Source of the DNA: Acidimicrobiaceae bacterium
Lineage (GTDB): Bacteria > Actinomycetota > Acidimicrobiia > Acidimicrobiales > RAAP-2
Direction: 5' to 3'
DNA: 27,435 nucleotides
Assembly (NCBI GenBank): GCA_003151555.1
Contig: PLXU01000145.1
Location: 1 to 27,435, forward strand
Below, piece by piece: positions 6,696 through 13,470 of this stretch. A program made the translations under genes and the position numbers. Under the pieces are notes generated by a model. That model was given only the letters and a program-made list of their open reading frames with translations, searched no databases and was not told where the DNA came from. Position 1 is the first letter of the stretch. Every line of letters starts with the position of its first letter.

Positions 6696-7823
6696 ATGAC
6701 CATCACGAAAGTCGACGCCATACCGGTTGCATACACCGAACCGAACGACTGCGACTCGACGCGCTCACTGCTGTTCTGTCGAATCGAGACGAGCGACGGT
6801 GTCGTTGGGTGGGGCGAAGCGATAACCCAGTTCCCTGAGGCGTCGCGCAGCTCCGCGGTCCTACTCGAAGGTGTGGCCGATATCGTGATCGGCCACGACC
6901 CCCTTGATCACCATTTGATTCTCGCCGAGCTCGAACGCCGGATGTGGTGGTACACCTACGGTGGCGGGATCGGTGCCTTCGTACTAAGCGCCATCGACGT
7001 CGCGCTGTGGGACTTAAGGGGAAAGATCCTTGGCCGTTCGGTGAGCGAACTCCTCGGCGGCGCCCTGCGCAGCGAACTTCCCGTGATCTCCTCCAGCCAC
7101 GCATTTAACGCCAGCCTCGAGTTTGAAATCGAGCGCCACGGTGCCTACGTGCGCGACGACGGTTACCTGGGGATAAAGATCGGGATGGGTAAGCGCGGCG
7201 AGTCGCGATTGGGGTACGAGTTCGACCGCGACGTCGCATTCGTCGCCGGACTGCGCGAGGCCATTGGGCCCGACGCCATTTTGATCATGGACCGTGGCCA
7301 AAGTCTCGAGTGGACGGTATCCGACGCCATTCGCCGCACGCAGGCGTTTAACGACTATCGATTGACCTGGATGGAAGAGCCCCTCGAACCGCGTGACGTG
7401 GAGGGATTCCGTCGGCTGCGCCAGCAAGTCACCTGCCTTATAGGCACCGGCGAACGCGAGTTCACGGTCGACGGTTACCAGGATCTTCTCGCCAGCGGCA
7501 TCAGTGACGTGGTCGGTTTCGATCCGGGGCGCGCGGGCGGCATCACTTCAGGACTCAAGGTCATTCGCCTCGTCGAGGACGCCAACGTGTGGTTCAACGC
7601 CCACGCCTGGAGCAGCGCGGTCACCACCGCGGCCAGCATCGCCCTCTCGGCCAGTACGAATCGATGCATGCTCTTCGAGCAAAAACCCCTCGCCAACCCG
7701 ATGCAGGACGAGTTGATCACGCAGCCATTCGTCCAGCACCACGGCGCTATGGCGGTACCGACCGGTCCGGGGCTGGGCATCGAAGTAATTGAATCGGTGC
7801 TCGAGCACTACCGCATCCGTTAA
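6696..7823 (+). CDS. Enolase-superfamily (mandelate racemase type) sugar-acid dehydratase
   Basis: This 375-residue protein is a mandelate-racemase-subgroup enzyme. Metal ligands are readable as Asp199 (MDRG), Glu227/Glu228 (WMEEP) and Glu253 (GTGERE). The His-Asp dyad is Asp276 (GFDPGRAGG) and His303 (NAHAW), and a lid or active-site glutamate lies in LFEQKP. Lys161 in GIKIGMG aligns with the second Lys of the usual KxK; the first position is Gly159. Such enzymes abstract the alpha proton of an aldonate and eliminate water to a 2-keto-3-deoxy acid. I start at the ATG at 6696, 13 bp after the mutarotase stop; a longer frame from 6633 lies inside that gene. No strong ribosome binding site is visible, so translation may be coupled. 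The likely substrate is the sugar acid released by the lactonase; its stereochemistry is not readable. Confidence 0.88.
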   Translation: MTITKVDAIPVAYTEPNDCDSTRSLLFCRIETSDGVVGWGEAITQFPEASRSSAVLLEGVADIVIGHDPLDHHLILAELERRMWWYTYGGGIGAFVLSAIDVALWDLRGKILGRSVSELLGGALRSELPVISSSHAFNASLEFEIERHGAYVRDDGYLGIKIGMGKRGESRLGYEFDRDVAFVAGLREAIGPDAILIMDRGQSLEWTVSDAIRRTQAFNDYRLTWMEEPLEPRDVEGFRRLRQQVTCLIGTGEREFTVDGYQDLLASGISDVVGFDPGRAGGITSGLKVIRLVEDANVWFNAHAWSSAVTTAASIALSASTNRCMLFEQKPLANPMQDELITQPFVQHHGAMAVPTGPGLGIEVIESVLEHYRIR

Positions 7824-7885
7824 CGGCCTCGTTGTTTCGAGCGATTTCGGCGTGACGACACGTATCTCATGAACTCACGTTGACG

Positions 7886-7929
7886 ACAACAACGAGACCC
7901 GGGGCGAAGGCCCCGGGTCTCGTTGTTGT
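7886..7929. terminator. Bidirectional rho-independent terminator-like hairpin
   Basis: Two perfectly complementary 20-nt arms (7886-7905 and 7910-7929) enclose the 4-nt loop GAAG. The stem starts ACAACAACGAGACCC and has a GGGGC/GCCCC core next to the loop. It lies between the converging dehydratase gene (ends 7823) and ABC binding-protein gene (ends 7953), so it can serve both strands. There is no long T-tract after either arm. Confidence 0.85.
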
Positions 7930-7952
7930 AACGCACTACCAACGGTTACTAG

Positions 7953-8990
7953 CTAGAAGCCTGCACTTCCGACATTGGCTGACGTGTACACCACGGCAGC
8001 ACCCGCGCTCACTGTCTGTCCGGGCAGGACAACTTCCTTAACTCCATTGCACTTGAAGCTCTGGCCAGTCTTTCCCTTCAGCGTGCCCGCCAAGACGAAG
8101 TGCATCGCACAAGCCGCGACCACGCCCTCCTGGTTGAAGTTCCACAGCGCAAAGCTGTGCACACAGTTGTTCGCGGTGGTCATAAACGGCGCCATCTGAT
8201 TGGGGTCACCCAAACCAGTCAACACGTACTTGCTGCACAAGTTGTTGGTGGTCAAGTACTGAGCCGCCGCGGCGATGGCCACTGTCGTGGGCGAAATGAT
8301 GCCCGTGACAGTCGGGTTCGCTGCCAGCGCCGACTGCAGACTGGTGGTCGCGTCAGCCGCCGAGTCCGTAGGCGGGTTAATGATTGCCGCCAGCGTCATC
8401 TTTGAGTACTTCGACATCGACAGGTCTGCCTTCACTTGCGCATTCCACGTCACCTGGTTGGAGTCTGTGGCCTGGGCCGACAGGATAATGAAGCTTCCCG
8501 TATAGGCCGGCGTCATCTGCGAGCCAAGCATGTCCAACTCAGTCGTTGCAATCGAAGCCGTGCTCGTACCTTCAATGTAAACCGTGCGTCCAGTTTTGAG
8601 CGCGTCGGAGTCGAAGGTGACAACCTTTACACCGTGCTTCTCGGCCCGTACTAAGGCCGGGTTCGTGGTGGCGGCATCGTCATTCGAGATGAAGATACCC
8701 TTGTCGCCCGCGGAAACCGCATTGTTGATGAAGTTCACCTGGTCGGTGGCTGATCCGGTGGTCGGACCGCCGTAGAGGCAGTTGAGCTTCAGCTTCTTAC
8801 CTTGCTTCTTGCATCCAGCGGCCGCGTCGGTGAAGGGTGCGATGCCCGTGAACTTGGGAATCATGAACACCTTCACCGTGCCTGCAGCGCCGGCAGAACC
8901 GGCACCCGCCACTACTCCAATTGGAATCAGTCCGACACTGACTAGAGCCAGCGCCATCACCGACTTCCCTAAAATGCCATTCTTTTTCAT
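7953..8990 (-). CDS. ABC transporter sugar-binding protein (RhaS/LsrB-like, periplasmic-binding family 4)
   Basis: This 345-residue extracytoplasmic solute-binding protein starts MKKNGILGKSVMALALVSVG, a Sec signal peptide with basic N-terminus and hydrophobic core, and a probable cleavage site in the SAGSAGAAG stretch near residue 35. The mature part resembles the rhamnose/autoinducer-2 binding proteins: MIPKFTGIAPF, CLYGGPTTG, then FISNDDA and VVTFDSDA. I see no lipobox cysteine at the cleavage site, unusual for a monoderm actinobacterium, where such proteins are normally lipoproteins. GGGGAG lies just before the ATG. It is the last gene of the importer operon, 76 bp after the permease, with a hairpin in the gap. 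The ligand is inferred to be L-rhamnose or a similar sugar. Confidence 0.9.
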   Translation of the reverse strand: MKKNGILGKSVMALALVSVGLIPIGVVAGAGSAGAAGTVKVFMIPKFTGIAPFTDAAAGCKKQGKKLKLNCLYGGPTTGSATDQVNFINNAVSAGDKGIFISNDDAATTNPALVRAEKHGVKVVTFDSDALKTGRTVYIEGTSTASIATTELDMLGSQMTPAYTGSFIILSAQATDSNQVTWNAQVKADLSMSKYSKMTLAAIINPPTDSAADATTSLQSALAANPTVTGIISPTTVAIAAAAQYLTTNNLCSKYVLTGLGDPNQMAPFMTTANNCVHSFALWNFNQEGVVAACAMHFVLAGTLKGKTGQSFKCNGVKEVVLPGQTVSAGAAVVYTSANVGSAGF

Positions 8991-9004
8991 ATGCTCCCCA
9001 TTAT

Positions 9005-9036
9005 CTAAAGAACCGAAAACTCTTTAGTTGACGGTT
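9005..9036 (-). promoter_or_regulatory. Intra-operon hairpin before the binding-protein gene
   Basis: CTAAAGA (9005-9011) and TCTTTAG (9021-9027) form a perfect 7-bp stem. An alternative stem is AACCG (9011-9015) with CGGTT (9032-9036). The structure lies between the second permease and the binding-protein gene. In many ABC operons a hairpin here stabilises or separates the highly expressed binding-protein message. The sequence shows the pairing; the role is inference. Confidence 0.4.
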
Positions 9037-9066
9037 TTACTGCGACCTACTACAACGTGCACTGCA

Positions 9067-10089
9067 CTACTTCCCCTCCTCGCCACTACCTGAACTAGCA
9101 CTAGCGAACTCCAGAACCGGCGAACGATGTCGACGGTTCCAATTTTGATACGTGCGCACCATCGGTGGAATGCCGATGGCAATAATGAGCAGGAAGCCAA
9201 TGGCCATGGTTTGGCCTTCCCCAGAGAATCCGTGCAGGCCGAGCGCCGATTGCAAGAGGGCGAGCAGCACCGCCGCGAGAATGACGCCGGGCACCGACCC
9301 CGTACCTCCGTACGCACTCACGCCACCCAGGATGACAGCGGTTATGGCCGGTAAGAGCTCTGACGCGCCCATGCCGGCCTGCGCGGTTTGATAGTTGCCC
9401 ACGAAGAGCAGCCCGGCGAAACCGGCGAGCACGCCGGAAATCACGAAGGTCAAGATTCGCACGCGATTGACCGGAATGCCCGAGAAGAGCGCAGCCTTTC
9501 GATTACCGCCAATCGCGAACACCGAGCGACCAAAGACCGTGCCGTGCAGGATGTACGACATGATTATGCCGATCACGATGAGCACGACCACCACGATCGG
9601 AACCTGAGTATTGAGAAAGTTCGAGCTGCCCAAGGTCGTGACGACGCTCGGAAATGTGGTGATGGCGAGGCCCTTGAGAATCAAGAAGGAGGCGCCGGTG
9701 TAGGCGCCCAAGGTACCAAGCGTTACCGCCAGGGCGGGAAGATCAAACATCACTACGAGCAGGCCATTGACCAAACCACAGACCAGGGCAATGAGCATAC
9801 CGATCGCCACCGCCAGCCACGTGTTCATGCCGTGCGCGAACAGGTAGCCCATCGTCACTCCCACCAGCGCCAGGGTGCCCACGATGGAAAGGTCGATGTC
9901 GCTCGTCATGATGACGGGCGTCACGCCGAAGGCGAGGCACAGCACCACCGCACTGTTCAACGCGGTTGTCTGCAAATTGAAACTCGAGATGAGATCGTGA
10001 TCCGCCGCCTGGCCGACAATCACCACAATGAGGATTAAGACGACCAGCCCGGTCTCCCAACGAACGAGCGACTGTAGGGCCCTATTCAT
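9067..10089 (-). CDS. ABC sugar transporter permease (RbsC/RhaQ-like)
   Basis: This 340-residue membrane protein of the BPD_transp_2 family has about 8-10 hydrophobic segments, starting with TGLVVLILIVVIVG near residue 14. The cytoplasmic coupling loop GGVSAYGGTGSVPG is typical of carbohydrate uptake ABC permeases of the ribose class. I start at the ATG at 10089: this gives a normal length and an 8-bp overlap with the stop of the preceding permease (10082-10089), implying coupled translation. The frame stays open upstream to 10176 but that part overlaps the previous gene. The protein ends in a charged, Ser-rich tail (SASSGSGEEGK). It forms the channel with the other permease at 10082-11203. 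Confidence 0.92.
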   Translation of the reverse strand: MNRALQSLVRWETGLVVLILIVVIVGQAADHDLISSFNLQTTALNSAVVLCLAFGVTPVIMTSDIDLSIVGTLALVGVTMGYLFAHGMNTWLAVAIGMLIALVCGLVNGLLVVMFDLPALAVTLGTLGAYTGASFLILKGLAITTFPSVVTTLGSSNFLNTQVPIVVVVLIVIGIIMSYILHGTVFGRSVFAIGGNRKAALFSGIPVNRVRILTFVISGVLAGFAGLLFVGNYQTAQAGMGASELLPAITAVILGGVSAYGGTGSVPGVILAAVLLALLQSALGLHGFSGEGQTMAIGFLLIIAIGIPPMVRTYQNWNRRHRSPVLEFASASSGSGEEGK

Positions 10090-11203
10090 TTGCCGCGCCC
10101 CCCGCAAGGTTGACCGTTTGCTCGCCGGGCACGACCTCGATATCCACGTGCGCCCGATTGGAGGCCGACGACCCACGGCGAACCGGGCGACGAAGCCTTC
10201 TACTCACGACGGCGTAAATGGCCACCGCAATGACGATGGAGGCACCCTGGAGCGTCTGCTCGGCGAAAATTGATATCCGGGTGAGTTCAAGCACGTTCTG
10301 GATCTCCCCCAGCAGCAGGGCCCCGAGCACCGCGTTCAGCGCGGTGCCCGATCCTCCGAACAGACTGACTCCCCCCACGACCGCCGCGGCGATCACGGTC
10401 AGATTCATCCCGGTGCCCGCAGTGGCATCGACGTTGCCATATTGCGACGTGTAGAGCAGACCCCCGAGACCCGCGAGGGCCCCGCAGAGCGCGAATATCT
10501 GGAACGTGCGCAGTCGCACCTTGACTCCCAGGTAAATGGCCGCATCGGGATTCGATCCCAGCGCGTAGACGTCGCGGCCGAATCGAGTCTTGCGTAGCAA
10601 AAAACTCACCACCATGAGACAGAAGAAGGCAATCCAGATAAAGGTGCCGATGCCGAACCACGCGTTGCCCCGCAGTCCCGCCAGCCAGGCCGGCACCTGC
10701 GTGAGGTACAACTGGGAACCATTGTTCAAAATGATCTGGACCCCGGTATAAATCGAGAGCGTCGCGAGCGTGGCGATGATCGCGGGCATCTTGAACACAT
10801 TGACGAGAAACGCGTTGCCCAAACCGAAGGCGGCGCCGATGCCCAGGGCCATCAGCACGCCCATCACCGGACCAATCGCCCCTGAGAAATGGCCAGACAA
10901 TTCGCCGACGAGGTAGGCGCAAATTCCGACAATTGCCCCGACCGAGAGGTCAATTTGACGCGCCAGAATCACGACGGCTTCGCCGATCGCCACGATTGCG
11001 ATGAGGGCCGTCGTATTCAATAGGTTGTTGATGTTGGACAACGACCGAAAGTCGCCCAGCGTGACGGTCGCAATGAGCGTGATCACCACGATGAGCGCAA
11101 AGAGCGCGGTGTCGCTTCGTCGAAAAATCGATCGGCCAAAGAACTGACGTAGAACGGTCCTCGTCGACGTGCTGAGGTTCGCTTGGGCCGCGACGGTACT
11201 CAC
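10082..11203 (-). CDS. ABC sugar transporter permease (RbsC/RhaP-like)
   Basis: This 373-residue permease of the BPD_transp_2 family has multiple hydrophobic segments from about residue 33 (TALFALIVVITLIATVTL) and the coupling loop GGVSLFGGSGT. The N-terminus carries about 30 extra hydrophilic residues and the C-terminus a 40-residue polar extension rich in Arg. It starts at the GTG at 11203, overlapping the ATPase stop by four bases (GTGA), and ends overlapping the second permease. The order ATPase, permease, permease, binding protein is that of rhamnose- and ribose-type importers. Two different permeases imply a heterodimeric channel. Confidence 0.92.
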   Translation of the reverse strand: MSTVAAQANLSTSTRTVLRQFFGRSIFRRSDTALFALIVVITLIATVTLGDFRSLSNINNLLNTTALIAIVAIGEAVVILARQIDLSVGAIVGICAYLVGELSGHFSGAIGPVMGVLMALGIGAAFGLGNAFLVNVFKMPAIIATLATLSIYTGVQIILNNGSQLYLTQVPAWLAGLRGNAWFGIGTFIWIAFFCLMVVSFLLRKTRFGRDVYALGSNPDAAIYLGVKVRLRTFQIFALCGALAGLGGLLYTSQYGNVDATAGTGMNLTVIAAAVVGGVSLFGGSGTALNAVLGALLLGEIQNVLELTRISIFAEQTLQGASIVIAVAIYAVVSRRLRRPVRRGSSASNRAHVDIEVVPGEQTVNLAGGAANE

Positions 11204-12717
11204 GACAACGTCTCCGACAACACACCCGACGCGGCTTCGAGAATGACGTGGGGCTCCACTGGCGTCTCGAGTTCCGCCACAATGCTTCCCTCACGCATCA
11301 CGAGCAAGCGGGTGCTCATGGCACGTACTTCTTCAAGTTCAGAGGAAATAAAGATGACGCTTACGCCAGCTTTCGCGAGGTTGGCGACAATTCCCAAGAC
11401 TTCTGACTTGGTCCCCACGTCAATGCCGTGGGTCGGTTCGTCGAGGATGAGAATTCGCGGTTCCGTGGCGAGCCACTTTCCCAACACCACCTTCTGCTGG
11501 TTGCCTCCGGAGAGCGAACTGGTGAGTTGGTCCAATCGACCCGCCTGAAGTTGCACTCGCTTGGCCAATTCGCTCGCTTGGCGATACATAATGCGCGTGC
11601 GGAAACGGCCGATCTTGTCCGCGATGCGTCCCCACACCGTCATCGTTAGATTGAACGGAACGCGCATGCCCATAACCAAACCGTTGGCCAAGCGGTCCTC
11701 CGGCAGGTAGGCAATACCGCAATTGACGGCTTGGCGAGGCGATTTCGCCACGTAGGGGAGCCCATCCAACGACATCGTGCCCGACTCCGCGGGAGTAATG
11801 CCGAATATTGCTTCAGCGAGTTCGGTGCGCCCAGCGCCCACCAATCCCGCTATTCCCAGAATCTCGCCCTTGCGAAGACTGAACGACACATCTTGGAAAT
11901 AGCCCGGACGAGTGAGATTCTTGACTTCAAAAATCACCTCGCCACTGGAGCGAGTGAGGGCCGGGTAGAGGTCGTTTATCTCCCTGCCCACCATCATGTG
12001 AATGAGTTGCGAAATCGTCACGTCAGAGGTTTCGCGTTCCGCGATAAAGGCGCCGTCACGTAGGACCACCACCCGGTCAGTGAGGGCGGTCACTTCGTCG
12101 AGTTTGTGACTAACGAACACCAACGAAATGCCGCGCGCACGCAGCGAGTTCAAGAGCGTGAACAGCGAGTCAACTTCACGGCTCGAGAGCACTGACGTCG
12201 GCTCATCAAGGATAAGCACCCGCGCGCCCGAGATAAGTGATTTGGCGATCTCAATAAGTTGGCGATCAGCTATGCCGAGTTGATAGACGGGAGTGTGCGA
12301 GTCAAGTTTGATGCCGATCTCGGCGAACACCTCATCGGTCCTTTGGTACATCTCGCCCCAATTGACCACGCCACGTCTCGTGGGCTGACGAGCGGCAAAG
12401 ACGTTCTCCGCCACGTCAAGGTCGGGGAACACCGCGGGCTCTTGGTACGTCGCCGATATGCCGAGCTCGCGAGCGACCCGAGGATTCGAAATGCGTTGGA
12501 CGACGCCGTCGACGAGAATCTGACCGCCATCCGGCTCGAGCACGCCCGTGAGAATCTTGACCAGCGTGGATTTGCCCGCTCCATTTTCGCCCAGCAGACC
12601 GACGATCTCTCCGGGATAGAGCGAGAGGCTCACGTTGCTTAGGGCTTGGAGGCCGCCAAAACTGCGTCGAATACCGAGCAGTTCGACGATCGGCGTCGCC
12701 TCGTCACGATTATTCAT
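11200..12717 (-). CDS. ABC sugar transporter ATP-binding protein, double NBD (RbsA/RhaT-like)
   Basis: This protein of about 505 residues has two fused nucleotide-binding domains. The N-terminal half has Walker A GENGAGKST, a degenerate signature (QLGIADRQL) and Walker B VLILDEPTSVLS. The C-terminal half has the degenerate Walker A GLVGAGRTE, a full signature SLSGGNQQK and ILILDEPTHGIDVG. This asymmetry is normal for the RbsA/MglA/XylG/RhaT group that drives monosaccharide import. Two starts are possible: ATG at 12717 (MNNRDEATPIVELLGI, family-like length) or ATG at 12771, which adds 18 residues. Neither has a good ribosome binding site, and I prefer 12717. It is the first gene of the importer operon, with a -10 box TATAGT about 160 nt upstream. 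Confidence 0.9.
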   Translation of the reverse strand: MNNRDEATPIVELLGIRRSFGGLQALSNVSLSLYPGEIVGLLGENGAGKSTLVKILTGVLEPDGGQILVDGVVQRISNPRVARELGISATYQEPAVFPDLDVAENVFAARQPTRRGVVNWGEMYQRTDEVFAEIGIKLDSHTPVYQLGIADRQLIEIAKSLISGARVLILDEPTSVLSSREVDSLFTLLNSLRARGISLVFVSHKLDEVTALTDRVVVLRDGAFIAERETSDVTISQLIHMMVGREINDLYPALTRSSGEVIFEVKNLTRPGYFQDVSFSLRKGEILGIAGLVGAGRTELAEAIFGITPAESGTMSLDGLPYVAKSPRQAVNCGIAYLPEDRLANGLVMGMRVPFNLTMTVWGRIADKIGRFRTRIMYRQASELAKRVQLQAGRLDQLTSSLSGGNQQKVVLGKWLATEPRILILDEPTHGIDVGTKSEVLGIVANLAKAGVSVIFISSELEEVRAMSTRLLVMREGSIVAELETPVEPHVILEAASGVLSETLS

Positions 12718-12878
12718 CGAACCGTCAATGCCTTCGTGGTTGTTGCGCGCTCGGCCCTCGGCAAACCCCATATTTGTCTTGTCTGGTCGTTCACCCGCGA
12801 TTCCCCCACTCTCAAGACGGACCCAAAATCACCCGTCCTCAACCACTTTCCGACTACCACGTCTGCGCAATCTTGCGA

Positions 12879-12922
12879 ACTATAGCAAAAGTTTGCTCGT
12901 AAAGCATCACACCATGTGATGC
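12879..12922 (-). promoter_or_regulatory. Importer promoter region with two palindromes
   Basis: On the minus strand a near-consensus -10 TATAGT (12884-12879) is seen but no good -35, which suggests activation. Two perfect inverted repeats occupy the positions where regulators would act. AGCAAA-AG-TTTGCT (12884-12897) lies between the -10 and -35 positions. GCATCACA-CCA-TGTGATGC (12904-12922) covers the -35 and upstream area. The second contains TCACA/TGTGA but in the opposite arrangement to a CRP site. The proteins that bind are unknown. Confidence 0.5.
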
Positions 12923-13100
12923 GTAACTGTCCAAAATGTGACACGAACCGATTACCAATAAATCCTGATCAACTGCCATAATTACCACTCCAAGCGATGA
13001 GCGATTGTTACTTTCGCGTCGCGTTACGCCTCTTCTGCCCTGCCGACGCGTGCATTCGAACGCGCTGCTCCAACGGTGACACCCGATCGCGCGCGCCAGA

Positions 13101-13118
13101 CGAAACGACTTCGTTTCG
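13101..13118. repeat. Perfect inverted repeat in the divergent region
   Basis: CGAAACGA (13101-13108) and TCGTTTCG (13111-13118) are exact reverse complements separated by CT. It has the size of an operator for a dimeric regulator, but no second copy was noticed and no promoter elements adjoin it. A small RNA hairpin is the alternative. Confidence 0.4.
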
Positions 13119-13232
13119 CTCTCGCGAACTTTTATTGATGATCGCTCCAACTCATCACTGCGCCCTTCCCGTCGCACGATTGAGCGTGCTACTCAGCCTT
13201 CTCGCGCGTGCTGACTACTCACTTGCATTCAC

Positions 13233-13250
13233 TTTGGAAACGATACCAAC
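13233..13250. promoter_or_regulatory. LacI-type operator candidate O3
   Basis: TTTGGAAACGATACCAAC contains the symmetric core TTGG-N3-CG-N3-CCAA, the best symmetry of the four related sites. It lies 146 bp upstream of site O4 (13396-13413), a distance compatible with looping by a LacI-family tetramer or paired dimers. No promoter is obvious directly around it. Confidence 0.5.
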
Positions 13251-13395
13251 ATGAGAATCGTAAAGCAAACCAGGGACGGCGAGTCGTGCGCAAGCAGCGG
13301 GATCGGACCGGGAAGAGTGGCTATATCCCTTGTGATTTAAGTCAGATTGCCACCGTCCGTATTGGCCGACACCGCCAAGAGATTTTCCGCATCGG

Positions 13396-13425
13396 TTTGG
13401 AATCGATATTCCCATGCGTTAGGGT
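13396..13425 (+). promoter_or_regulatory. LacI-type operator candidate O4 and promoter of the dehydratase/LacI operon
   Basis: TTTGGAATCGATATTCCC (13396-13413) has a perfect left half-site and GGAAT/ATTCC symmetry, the right half being shifted. TTGGAA (13397-13402), 17 nt and TAGGGT (13420-13425) could be the promoter, placing the operator over the -35 box. The start point would lie about 40 nt before the GTG at 13471. As the regulator gene is in this operon, autoregulation is likely. Confidence 0.5.
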
Positions 13426-13470
13426 GTCAGTTTAGAAGTGCCGCGCTTGGAGCGCAAGGTGAGGAGATCA

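Larger units (their letters stand above)
12718..13470. other. Large divergent regulatory region (753 bp), no convincing gene
   Basis: This gap separates the minus-strand importer operon from the plus-strand dehydratase/LacI operon. It holds the importer promoter with two palindromes (12879-12922), a third inverted repeat (13101-13118) and two operator-like sites (13233-13250, 13396-13413). Short open frames of 60-107 codons exist on both strands, but none has a good ribosome binding site with a family-like sequence, and their composition is not coding-like. The size suggests several regulators or DNA looping. Confidence 0.6.

Noticed and set aside
12904..12922. CRP/FNR-type binding site
   Set aside because: The half-sites are arranged TCACA-N3-TGTGA, opposite to the CRP consensus TGTGA-N6-TCACA. 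Kept only as an unassigned palindrome.
12997..13435. Short open frames of 75-85 codons in the large intergenic region
   Set aside because: No good ribosome binding sites, no family resemblance, Arg/Ser/Cys-rich composition, and the DNA holds operator-like sites instead.
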